DNA from: Desulfovibrionaceae bacterium
Lineage (GTDB): Bacteria; Desulfobacterota; Desulfovibrionia; Desulfovibrionales; Desulfovibrionaceae
DNA length: 7,111 nucleotides
NCBI GenBank assembly: GCA_030539415.1
Contig: JAUNSE010000103.1
Coordinates: forward strand, 1-7,111
Direction of reading: 5' to 3'
Shown here: positions 1 to 5,602 of the stretch, one piece after another
Position numbering within the stretch: position 1 is the stretch's first letter
Layout: the number at the start of each line of letters is the position of its first letter
Made by a program: the position numbers and the translations under genes
The notes under the pieces: generated by a model
Told to the model about the DNA's origin: nothing
The model's input: the letters and a program-made list of their open reading frames with translations, nothing else
Database searches by the model: none

Positions 1-110
1 ATACGGAGAGGAAGCGGCGGAAGCAGGGACGGTCAGCTGTCGGCTGAAGAATGTCTTCGGCCCCCTCCGAATGACCAGCGGCTTTCCCCGGACGCTTCAG
101 AAATCCTCTG
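1..110. other. Non-coding flank downstream of the amidohydrolase
   Basis: No coding region can be supported between the window edge and the stop codon of the amidohydrolase gene. One short hairpin is visible: positions 42-50 (GGCTGAAGA) pair with 54-62 (TCTTCGGCC) around a 3-base loop. The stem is complete with one G-U wobble if read as plus-strand RNA. It has one A-C mismatch if read as minus-strand RNA, the direction in which the amidohydrolase is transcribed. Neither side has a run of T, so it is at best a weak 3'-end structure and not a convincing intrinsic terminator. Confidence 0.4.
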
Positions 111-938
111 CTAGACGTTCAGGAAATTTTTGGCGTTGCTGTACATCACTTTTTCCAGAACATCAGGATTCAGGCCGATGCCGGCAGTCACTTCAAGGGC
201 TTCGGACAGAGGCGTGAACGGATGCGCGCTGCCGAAGAAGACCTTGTCCGCTAGACGGTTGTTGATGACCGGCACATAGAAATCCATCCACATGTTCATG
301 GTGACGTCCGAGATGTCCATATATACGTTTTCGTTGCGGAAAACGGTGGCGAGAGCTTCCTGGGGATAGTTCCAGGCCGCATGGCTCATGACGATGCGCA
401 GTTCCGGAAAATCCGAGGCGACATGATCGACCAGAACGGGGCTTGTGTTTTTCATGGGAACGCCCGGCATGGGCGCAGGGCCGGTCGTCATGATTATCGG
501 CACATCGAGTTCGCAGCATACCGTGTACAGGGGATAGAAGCGTGCGTCATCGAGAGGAAGACGGCAGATGTCCGCGTCAATGGAGGCGCCGGCGAAGCCG
601 TCTTCAAGGACGGCCTTCTTGAAGGCACTGATGCCCGGCATGCCCTTGTACGGATCAAAGCCGTAGAAGCCGATGATTTCTTCCGGAAAGGCCTTCATCG
701 CCTCGAGAACGCCGGGGTTGGAGGATGCAGCGCGGGAAACCGTCTCGCAGTCGCGGCCGTTCATGACAAATTTTTCGCCGCCGAGGCTGTGGAACATGGC
801 CACTTCATCCGCAAGAGTGGGGGCGGGGCCGCTGCCGAAGCCGGTTGCGGCCACAAAGCCGCTGAAGGCGGGATTGTTGACAATGGAGTCAATCACGGCC
901 TTGACGCAGGGGCGAAAACGGAAATCTATGAATTTCAT
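111..938 (-). CDS. Amidohydrolase-2 (TIM-barrel) family protein with metal ligands replaced
   Basis: Protein of 275 aa, a normal length for the amidohydrolase-2 family (PF04909; relatives include ACMSD-type decarboxylases and lactone hydrolases). Family landmarks visible are the N-terminal strand (IDFRFRP, residues 4-10), DARFYPLYTVCCELDVPI (131-148), FPELRIVMSH (177-186), FFGSAHPF (234-241) and the C-terminal helix VLEKVMYSNAKNFL (260-273). The usual HxH on strand 1 is R7-F-R9, the usual His of strand 5 (PVxIHxG) is T151, and the usual Asp of GxDxP is A238. Only H186, the strand-6 histidine, remains. It is therefore probably not a classical Zn hydrolase; it may be a metal-independent enzyme or a binding protein. 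The ATG is preceded by AGAGAG with an 8-base spacer. It follows the glycyl radical enzyme gene by 120 bp on the same strand and is likely co-transcribed. The fold is confident; the reaction is unknown. Confidence 0.88.
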   Translation of the reverse strand: MKFIDFRFRPCVKAVIDSIVNNPAFSGFVAATGFGSGPAPTLADEVAMFHSLGGEKFVMNGRDCETVSRAASSNPGVLEAMKAFPEEIIGFYGFDPYKGMPGISAFKKAVLEDGFAGASIDADICRLPLDDARFYPLYTVCCELDVPIIMTTGPAPMPGVPMKNTSPVLVDHVASDFPELRIVMSHAAWNYPQEALATVFRNENVYMDISDVTMNMWMDFYVPVINNRLADKVFFGSAHPFTPLSEALEVTAGIGLNPDVLEKVMYSNAKNFLNV

Positions 939-962
939 ATGCTTGTCTCTCTATTTTGATTG

Positions 963-1026
963 TCAGCCTCCCCGTTTGGGGGCCGGGGAGGCTGAAAGGC
1001 GGGTCGGACAGGGAGAACGGCCCGCC
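963..1026 (-). promoter_or_regulatory. Two intergenic hairpins between glycyl radical enzyme and amidohydrolase genes
   Basis: The 120-bp spacer carries two adjacent inverted repeats. The nearer to the amidohydrolase start is perfect: 963-974 (TCAGCCTCCCCG) pairs with 984-995 around a 9-base loop, giving a 12-bp stem. The second pairs 998-1005 (GGCGGGTC) with 1019-1026 (GGCCCGCC), 8 bp with one wobble or mismatch depending on strand. In the direction of transcription the second hairpin is followed only by TTT and the first by ACAATCAAAA, so neither is a strong intrinsic terminator. They fit an mRNA-processing or stability element, or partial attenuation giving more of the upstream enzyme than of the downstream protein. 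The structures are seen directly; the role is inferred. Confidence 0.5.
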
Positions 1027-1058
1027 CTGAAAGTGAAGCAGAATGAGGCAGAGGAGGG

Positions 1059-3557
1059 CTAGACGGACTGCTGTTCGGTGCGGTCAATCAGATCGTTCTG
1101 CAGATCCGTGTTCAGATCGACGAAGTAGGCACTGTATCCGGCGATGCGGACCACGAGGTTGCGGTACTTGTGCGGATCCTTCTGTGCCGCCAGCATGGTT
1201 TCGCGGTTGATGACATTGAGCTGCAGATGCCAGACGCGCAGGTCGATGAAGCTGCGGAAGAGGTCGACCAGCTTCTGCGTGCCCTCGTCGCCCTCCACGG
1301 TCTTGGGTGCCACCTTCATGTTCAGCAGCCGGCAGGCGCGGTTAGGCGCGTTCCAGTTGGTGCTCTTGTACTGGGAGAGCAGCACCGCGGTGGGGCCGTT
1401 AAGGTCGGCGCCGTGAGACGGGGAACTGCCGTCCGACAGAGGCAGCCAGGCCTTGCGGCCGTTGGGCATTGCGCCCACGAACTTGCCGTGAGGCACGTTG
1501 GCGGTCACGGACGTTGTGCGGATTTCAATGGGCTGCACACCGTAGTTCTTCGCATAGCGGGCAGTGAAGTCGAGAGCGCTCCTCTCCACCATCTTGTACA
1601 TGTTGTCCGCGTAGTCCTCGCCGTTGCCGAAGCGCGGGGCGCACTGCACGAAGGCCTGCAGGGCTTCCTTGCCTTCGAAGTTGCAGTCCAGAGCGTCCAG
1701 CAGCTCCTGCATGGAGAGCGTGCCGTCCTCGAAGACCAGTTTCTTGATGACGCACAGGGAGTCCACCAGCGTGCCGAAACCGATGGCATCGAAGAAGGCC
1801 AGGTCAAGAGCCCCTTCGGGAGCCACGTCGCTGTTCAGGTCCACGCAGGACTCTACGCAGAGCGTGTGCAGGCCGGAGGCCAGCGGGCTCGCGAAGTACT
1901 TGGCGCGTGTGTGGTGGATGGTGTCCTGCAGTACGAAGGATGTGGTGATGAGATTGTTCTGCTGCGCCACATAGGCGTTCCAGAATTCATCCCATGACTT
2001 GAAGGAGCGCGGGTCGCCCGTTTCAAAGGTGAAGAGCTCGTCACCGAACTTCTTCAGACGGCCGTTGCGCAGGGTGAGTTCCAGCGCGGCGCAGAGATTC
2101 ACCTGAGTGCCGGGACTCATGTAGCTTTCACGATTGATAAGGCGGGTTTCGTTGCAGCCGCTCACCACATAGTCATACACTTCGCTGACAGGGGCGCCCT
2201 TGGCCAGCATGCGGGGGATGAGTTCCTCATCGTTGACAATCTTGGGGTAGCCCTGTCCCTGCTTGATTGTCTCGGCGATGTCCCAGAGGTAGCGCTTCGG
2301 GGAGCGCGTGTGCACGCGTACGGCGAGATCGGGGTAGTGCGTGGGAAATTCGCGCTTGGAGCGCAGGAGCAGGTAGGTGAGTTCATTGGTGGCGTCCTGG
2401 CCGTCGGGCGTCTGGCCGCCGATGGTGACGGCCTCCCAGTGGGCGAAGCCGGCCTGGGTGTCCATGACGCCGGGAGAGAGGGGCAGCTCGATGAACTGCG
2501 CCATCTGGCACCAGAGGCAGCCGAGGATTTCCAGAGCCTTCTTTTCGGTCAGGGCGCCGGAGGCCATGTCCTGACGGTAGTAGGAGATGAGCTGCTGATC
2601 CATGCGGCCGTTGGAAATGATGCAGCCGGTGCGCTGCTCCAGACGGGAGAAGGCCTGGGCGAACCAGTGCGACTGCACTGCTTCATGGAAGTTTCGAGCC
2701 GGGTTTTCCGGCACCCATTCGCAGCGCTCGGCAATTTCGAGCAGCTCCTGACGGCGGACGGGATCCTTCTCCGCGGCGGCCTTCTCTCTGGCCAGAATGG
2801 CATGCCTGCGCGCCCAGACGACAACGGCATCGCAGGTCAGCATCACCGCTTCAAGGAAGGGAATGCGGTTGACGATATTGTAGGGATCCTTTGGATCCAG
2901 TTCCTCGAGGCGGCGTCTGGCGTTTTCCTTCACACCCTTGAAACCGAGCTTGAGCACCTTGTCAAAGTCCAGCACCCACTGCAGGCTGGACCGCAGCGAA
3001 GAGGATTCGGCCACCACATAGCGGGGCTTGAGGCCCTCACTGTCGCCGTAGGCCATGTGCTTGCAGCGTTCGGGCATTCTCTTGAACAGCTCGTGATGGT
3101 AGGTCCTGCCGTTCCAGTAGCTGCCTATGGTGTTGACAATGACATCGATATCCTCATCCATGACGCGGATGGGCGGGTTCTCGCGGGTCGCGAAGTCATC
3201 CAGGACGGACTTGTAGAAATCGCCGTCAAGTTCGGGATACAGAATGCCGTAACGGCAGTTGTCCCTGCCCAGACGTCCGACAATAAGCTGGGTGTCTTCA
3301 ATATAAACCGGCAGCTTCTGCGCCACGTTCATGAGAGCCTTGGCCCAGCGCAGCGTCAGATGCTGTCCCTCGGTTTCCCTCATGGATTCGGTGAAGTATC
3401 TGGCGCGCTCGACATCGATAACGGGCGGAGTGCTGTCGAAAGATTCAAGCATATCAATGACACGGGGCTGTTCGGCGCGAAACGGGCTCGGCCTGCCCTT
3501 GGCGGCATCCTCAATCCACTGTTCCTGCGGAGTGCAGCAGCAACATGTTTCAAGCAT
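1059..3557 (-). CDS. Glycyl radical enzyme, probable sulfonate C-S lyase-like (substrate uncertain)
   Basis: Protein of 832 aa, the usual size of pyruvate formate-lyase-like enzymes, with the PFL-like barrel (about 25-690) followed by the glycine radical domain (about 695-825). The radical motif RIAGYSAYF puts the radical at Gly807. The thiyl cysteine is Cys468 in SGCNETR, with the general acid/base Glu470. A single Cys preceded by Gly argues against true pyruvate formate-lyase, which has a Cys pair. The His that glycerol and choline-type eliminases carry in their GHxxxDY element is Gln193 here (LQWVLDF), with Arg189 four residues before it. From memory, isethionate sulfite-lyase uses Arg189, Gln193, Trp374, Cys468, Glu470, Arg678 and Gly805. 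This protein has Arg189, Gln193, Trp374, Cys468, Glu470, Arg680 and Gly807, so a sulfonate lyase is favoured; a decarboxylase or other activity is possible. An unusual N-terminus carries four consecutive Cys (5-8). The start at 3557 is chosen because GAGGAG lies 7 bases upstream; an in-frame ATG at 3572 has no ribosome site. It needs a radical SAM activase that is not in this window. Confidence 0.93.
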   Translation of the reverse strand: MLETCCCCTPQEQWIEDAAKGRPSPFRAEQPRVIDMLESFDSTPPVIDVERARYFTESMRETEGQHLTLRWAKALMNVAQKLPVYIEDTQLIVGRLGRDNCRYGILYPELDGDFYKSVLDDFATRENPPIRVMDEDIDVIVNTIGSYWNGRTYHHELFKRMPERCKHMAYGDSEGLKPRYVVAESSSLRSSLQWVLDFDKVLKLGFKGVKENARRRLEELDPKDPYNIVNRIPFLEAVMLTCDAVVVWARRHAILAREKAAAEKDPVRRQELLEIAERCEWVPENPARNFHEAVQSHWFAQAFSRLEQRTGCIISNGRMDQQLISYYRQDMASGALTEKKALEILGCLWCQMAQFIELPLSPGVMDTQAGFAHWEAVTIGGQTPDGQDATNELTYLLLRSKREFPTHYPDLAVRVHTRSPKRYLWDIAETIKQGQGYPKIVNDEELIPRMLAKGAPVSEVYDYVVSGCNETRLINRESYMSPGTQVNLCAALELTLRNGRLKKFGDELFTFETGDPRSFKSWDEFWNAYVAQQNNLITTSFVLQDTIHHTRAKYFASPLASGLHTLCVESCVDLNSDVAPEGALDLAFFDAIGFGTLVDSLCVIKKLVFEDGTLSMQELLDALDCNFEGKEALQAFVQCAPRFGNGEDYADNMYKMVERSALDFTARYAKNYGVQPIEIRTTSVTANVPHGKFVGAMPNGRKAWLPLSDGSSPSHGADLNGPTAVLLSQYKSTNWNAPNRACRLLNMKVAPKTVEGDEGTQKLVDLFRSFIDLRVWHLQLNVINRETMLAAQKDPHKYRNLVVRIAGYSAYFVDLNTDLQNDLIDRTEQQSV

Positions 3558-3572
3558 AAGCAAACTCCTCAT
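3558..3572 (-). promoter_or_regulatory. Ribosome binding site that fixes the glycyl radical enzyme start
   Basis: On the minus strand GAGGAG (3570-3565) is followed by a 7-base spacer and ATG at 3557-3555. The upstream in-frame ATG at 3572-3570 overlaps the first base of this Shine-Dalgarno sequence and itself follows CCTTTCTT, which is not a ribosome site. The shorter protein (832 aa) is therefore preferred over the 837-aa reading. Confidence 0.8.
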
Positions 3573-3584
3573 AAGAAAGGTTTA

Positions 3585-3645
3585 CATATGCCGATATACA
3601 TATTGCGTGCCAACACATATTAATCAGTGCAATTACTGCATATTG
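3585..3645. repeat. Cluster of four CATAT words
   Basis: CATAT occurs at 3585, 3599, 3616 and 3639. Two copies extend to the identical CATATTG (3599-3605 and 3639-3645). They lie within 61 bp of AT-rich sequence that overlaps the candidate promoter of the glycyl radical enzyme. They could be half-sites for a repressor or activator, or simply reflect low-complexity AT-rich sequence; spacings of 14, 17 and 23 bp are irregular. Confidence 0.35.
3596..3613 (-). promoter_or_regulatory. Candidate sigma-54 promoter for the glycyl radical enzyme
   Basis: Reading the minus strand from 3613, the sequence TTGGCACGCAATATGTA can be laid on the sigma-54 consensus YTGGCACGRNNNTTGCW. The -24 half (TTGGCACG) is perfect. 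The -12 half is ATGTA instead of TTGCA, so the normally invariant GC is GT, which is its main weakness. By my count 11 of 14 constrained positions match. The geometry is good: transcription would begin near 3586, leaving a leader of about 30 bases before the ATG at 3557 that includes the ribosome site. The upstream repeats at 3696-3779 lie about 85-170 bp away, where enhancer-binding activators usually bind. An alternative sigma-70 -10 box, TACAAT (3647-3642), lacks a visible -35 box. Confidence 0.4.
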
Positions 3646-3695
3646 TAGGACAGGACTATTCGCGGAGGCAGACTGCCGCAGTTGGTATGTACGAT

Positions 3696-3726
3696 ATCAG
3701 GACATGCATGTTTGCAATCAGGACAT
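3696..3726. repeat. 10-bp direct repeat ATCAGGACAT with 21-bp period
   Basis: ATCAGGACAT is present exactly at 3696-3705 and again at 3717-3726. Start-to-start distance is 21 bp, two helical turns, so both copies face the same side of the DNA. A shorter copy, AGGACA, occurs at 3647-3652. The first copy overlaps the palindrome ACATGCATGT at 3702-3711. This is the arrangement expected of a transcription-factor site between divergent genes. The regulator is unknown and is not identifiable in the window. Confidence 0.5.
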
Positions 3727-3779
3727 TTTCTGACAGCCCTGCAGGGCAGAGCCGTCGTCTGCATGTCTGCCGCACATGC
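3702..3779. promoter_or_regulatory. Group of dyad-symmetric candidate operator sites
   Basis: Three perfect symmetric elements lie in 78 bp: ACATGCATGT (3702-3711), GCCCTGCAGGGC (3736-3747), and GCATGT (3761-3766) with ACATGC (3774-3779) across a 7-base spacer. The first and third share the same ACATGC/GCATGT half-site, so they may bind the same dimeric regulator, for example an enhancer-binding activator of the candidate sigma-54 promoter. The symmetry is seen directly; the binding role is inferred. Confidence 0.42.
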
Positions 3780-3951
3780 CTGCCTCCGTTCTTCCCCGGC
3801 ATTTTGTCCCCAGCGGAGGTTGCAAGCACAACATTGCCGGTTCCTGTCTCTGTGATACCAAGAACACAGCTTATCGCAGTATTTGTGTGAAAACAGGCTG
3901 TTCCGCCGCCTGTCATGCCCTTTCGCGGCGCGGAACCGGCCGCTCCTCCTT

Positions 3952-3974
3952 TCTTCCGGCCGTGCGCCGGAAGA
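3952..3974 (+). promoter_or_regulatory. Leader hairpin upstream of the first MFS gene
   Basis: TCTTCCGGC (3952-3960) pairs perfectly with GCCGGAAGA (3966-3974) around a 5-base loop, giving a 9-bp stem that ends 26 bases before the ATG at 4001 and 11 bases before the ribosome site. A second structure just upstream pairs GTTCCG (3900-3905) with CGGAAC (3931-3936). No T run follows, so it is not a terminator. It may protect the mRNA or modulate translation. No known riboswitch class is recognised. Confidence 0.4.
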
Positions 3975-4000
3975 CCGCCCGACTGAAAAAGGAAAACACC

Positions 4001-5266
4001 ATGTCCCTTTCCTCGCTGCGCGCGACCTCTCCCTATGCCATTCTGGCGATGCTCTGCGCGGCATACGCCATGAGCTTCTTTCACAGAGTCTGCCCCGCCG
4101 TGCTGTCCATGGACCTCATGCAGGACTTCGCCCTGGACGGCACCACCTTCAGCCTGATCAGCTCCACAACGATGCTGGGCTACGCGCTGACGCAGATTCC
4201 GTCGGGCATCATGGCCGACATCATCGGCGGCCGCAGAACCATCTCGCTCTTCCAGGTGCTGGCCGGCCTGGCCGTCGTGGTCTTCACCCTGTGCGACAGC
4301 ATCTCCTCGGCGCTGGTCTGCCGCTTCATTCTGGGGCTGGTGCTGGCCGCCAACATCCCGGCCTACAAGATTCTGGCCGAGCGCGTGCCGGCAAAGGACT
4401 ACGCCCGCTTCACCACCATCCTGACCTGCTGCGGCGTTCTGGGGTCGCTGCTCGCCGCCTCGCCGCTCGTGGCCGTCTCCAATCTCGTCGGCTGGCGTGC
4501 CGCGCTGATGGCCGCCGGCTGCTTCACGGTCTTCCTGGGACTGGCCCTGTTCGTGCTGCTGCGCGAGCCCGAGACGGGCGACAAGCGCGAGACCCGCACC
4601 ATTCGCGAGAACGTTCGGGCCCTGAAGCAGGGTATTGCCGTGGTGGTGCGCCTCAGGCAGTACTGGCTCGTCTTTGTCTGGTTCACCTTCGCCATCGGCA
4701 GCATGTTCTCGCTGGTGACCATGTGGTGGGGCGGCTTCCTCATGCAGGGCAACGGCCTGAGCAAGGAGGCCGCGGGCCTCTCCATGTCCATCATGTCTCT
4801 GGCGCCCCTGCCGCTGGCCCTGGTCGTGCCCTGGATTTCGGAAAACATCGTCCACTCGCGCAGGCTCTTCCTGATGCTGGCCGCCCTCCTGGAGGCCTTT
4901 GTCTTCGGCTTCATCTGGCTGAACGGCGAGCCGCTCTCCTTCCTGCCACTGACCGTGCTCGGCACCATGGTCACTGTCGGCACCAACGCCCTGGGCGTGC
5001 TCTGCTTCACCATGGTCCGCGAGACCGTGCCGCTGCCGACCCTCGCCACGGCAAGCGGCCTGATGAACGCCGCGGGCCCAGCCTCGGCGGCCGTGATACA
5101 GCTGGTCTTCGGCATGATCATAAGCTCCTCGCTCGAGGGCGGAAGCTCCAGTTACGCCGCCTACAGCCAGGCCTTCGGCTTCATGTTCGCCGGCAGCCTC
5201 GTCTCGGTTGCGGCCACCATCCTTCTGAAGGACACCCTGGGCAGAAGCTACGGGGACGGGAAGTAG
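4001..5266 (+). CDS. MFS transporter, first of two tandem paralogs
   Basis: An inner-membrane protein of 421 aa with the hydrophobicity of a 12-helix major facilitator. Motif A between helices 2 and 3 is SGIMADIIGGRR (68-79). Helix 1 has a charged FFHRVCPAVLSMDLM segment (26-40) typical of a proteobacterial group of organic-anion and sugar-acid-like carriers. The central hydrophilic loop is about 188-218, and a Trp-rich MWWGGFLMQG (241-250) opens the second half. It presumably imports or exports a small organic solute by proton or ion coupling; the substrate cannot be read from sequence. The ATG at 4001 is preceded by AAAAAGGA with a suitable spacer and matches the paralog's N-terminus. An in-frame ATG at 3776 would add 75 residues with no counterpart in the paralog and lying in the control region, so it is rejected. 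It is divergent from the glycyl radical enzyme, whose substrate it may carry (inference). Confidence 0.92.
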   Translation: MSLSSLRATSPYAILAMLCAAYAMSFFHRVCPAVLSMDLMQDFALDGTTFSLISSTTMLGYALTQIPSGIMADIIGGRRTISLFQVLAGLAVVVFTLCDSISSALVCRFILGLVLAANIPAYKILAERVPAKDYARFTTILTCCGVLGSLLAASPLVAVSNLVGWRAALMAAGCFTVFLGLALFVLLREPETGDKRETRTIRENVRALKQGIAVVVRLRQYWLVFVWFTFAIGSMFSLVTMWWGGFLMQGNGLSKEAAGLSMSIMSLAPLPLALVVPWISENIVHSRRLFLMLAALLEAFVFGFIWLNGEPLSFLPLTVLGTMVTVGTNALGVLCFTMVRETVPLPTLATASGLMNAAGPASAAVIQLVFGMIISSSLEGGSSSYAAYSQAFGFMFAGSLVSVAATILLKDTLGRSYGDGK

Positions 5267-5281
5267 GGCAGGGAACTGCCC
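5266..5281 (+). promoter_or_regulatory. Small hairpin at the stop codon of the first MFS gene
   Basis: GGGCAG (5266-5271) pairs with CTGCCC (5276-5281) around a GGAA tetraloop of the stable GNRA type. It starts at the last base of the stop codon. The downstream sequence ATATTTCTT is only moderately T-rich, so it may assist 3'-end formation but is not a good terminator alone. Confidence 0.35.
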
Positions 5282-5602
5282 GGAACCATATTTCTTCCTG
5301 ACAGAGACAGGGTCCGGAGGGGAAGGCGCAGGGCCTTCGCTTCCGGACCTTGTCCTGTTTCCGGATGGCGCGGATGCCGGGCCTGCCGGCAGGCACTCTC
5401 CCCGGACGCGCCCCTCGCCGGGCAATTGCGCAAGTCGCGGGACTCTGCTAGGGAACGCCTTTCGTGAAGGGCAGTGCCCGCGAACGGCGCAGGGCCGTCA
5501 GCGGCCGGACCGTCCCTCAGCGAGTTCCAGACAGCGCGGGGCGCCCGCATGCCGCCGCCCGGCCGCCCAGTCTCTTTTCCGCCCACAGCAAGGAATGCCG
5601 CC
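5267..5602. other. 336-bp spacer between the two MFS genes
   Basis: No gene can be supported here. The left half holds the stop-proximal hairpin, the long hairpin at 5306-5354 and the 14-bp perfect palindrome GCCTGCCGGCAGGC (5381-5394). The right half is GC-rich with minor inverted repeats such as GGCCG-TCAG-CGGCC (5493-5506). A very weak promoter-like pair exists (TTGCGC at 5426-5431, 17 bases, TAGGGA at 5449-5454), but I would not call it. The spacing and the terminator-like structure suggest that the second transporter may have its own transcription start rather than relying on read-through. Confidence 0.6.
5306..5354 (+). terminator. Long hairpin, probable terminator of the first MFS gene
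   Basis: The outer stem pairs 5306-5318 (GACAGGGTCCGGA) with 5342-5354 (TCCGGACCTTGTC), 13 pairs including one wobble. After a small imperfect internal region, an inner stem pairs AAGGC (5323-5327) with GCCTT (5333-5337) around GCAGG. The tail CTGTTTCC is only partly T-rich, so termination may be incomplete or factor-assisted. It lies 40 bp after the stop codon of the first transporter. Confidence 0.5.

Larger units (their letters stand above)
3573..4000. other. Divergent control region between the glycyl radical enzyme and first transporter
   Basis: These 428 bp lie between two divergently transcribed genes and contain no supportable gene. The left part is sharply AT-rich (22 of 60 bases are G/C in 3601-3660), unlike the flanking genes. 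It contains a sigma-54-like element and four CATAT words toward the glycyl radical gene. Next come a 10-bp direct repeat (3696 and 3717), the palindrome ACATGCATGT (3702-3711), the palindrome GCCCTGCAGGGC (3736-3747) and the dyad GCATGT-N7-ACATGC (3761-3779). The GC-rich right part (about 3900-3975) can fold into hairpins in the leader of the transporter. No confident sigma-70 promoter for the transporter was found. The density of symmetric sites suggests that both directions are regulated. Confidence 0.7.

Noticed and set aside
381..959. Plus-strand open frame opposite the amidohydrolase
   Set aside because: Antisense shadow. The minus-strand reading has the conserved family pattern and a ribosome site.
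1059..3557. Assignment as true pyruvate formate-lyase or as a glycerol/choline/hydroxyproline-type eliminase
   Set aside because: There is no Cys-Cys pair at the active site, and the eliminase His in the GHxxxDY element is Gln193 in a different context.
3555..3572. Upstream ATG at 3572 as start of the glycyl radical enzyme
   Set aside because: The good Shine-Dalgarno sequence GAGGAG lies downstream of it and is spaced for the ATG at 3557.
2310..3623. Plus-strand open frame of 437 codons opposite the glycyl radical enzyme
   Set aside because: Antisense to a strongly supported enzyme with intact catalytic and radical motifs; the translation shows no family features.
3642..3647. Sigma-70 -10 box TACAAT on the minus strand
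   Set aside because: A good -10 match, but the sequence 17 bases upstream (GCCTCC-like) is not a -35 box. Kept only as an alternative to the sigma-54 candidate.
3852..3869. CRP/FNR-like site around TGTGATACCAAGAACACA
   Set aside because: The TGTG and CACA halves are 10 bases apart instead of 8 and the inner bases do not fit, so it is not a convincing CRP/FNR operator.
3627..3890. 87-codon plus-strand open frame in the divergent region
   Set aside because: No ribosome site, and its repeated peptide (IRTCMFAIRTF) is just the translated direct repeat. It overlaps clustered regulatory symmetry, so coding is unlikely.
3656..5425. Long open frame on the minus strand (589 codons) opposite the first transporter
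   Set aside because: It is rich in Gly, His, Gln and Glu with no recognisable motif, runs through the control region and lies antisense to a clear MFS gene. It is a shadow of GC-rich codon bias.
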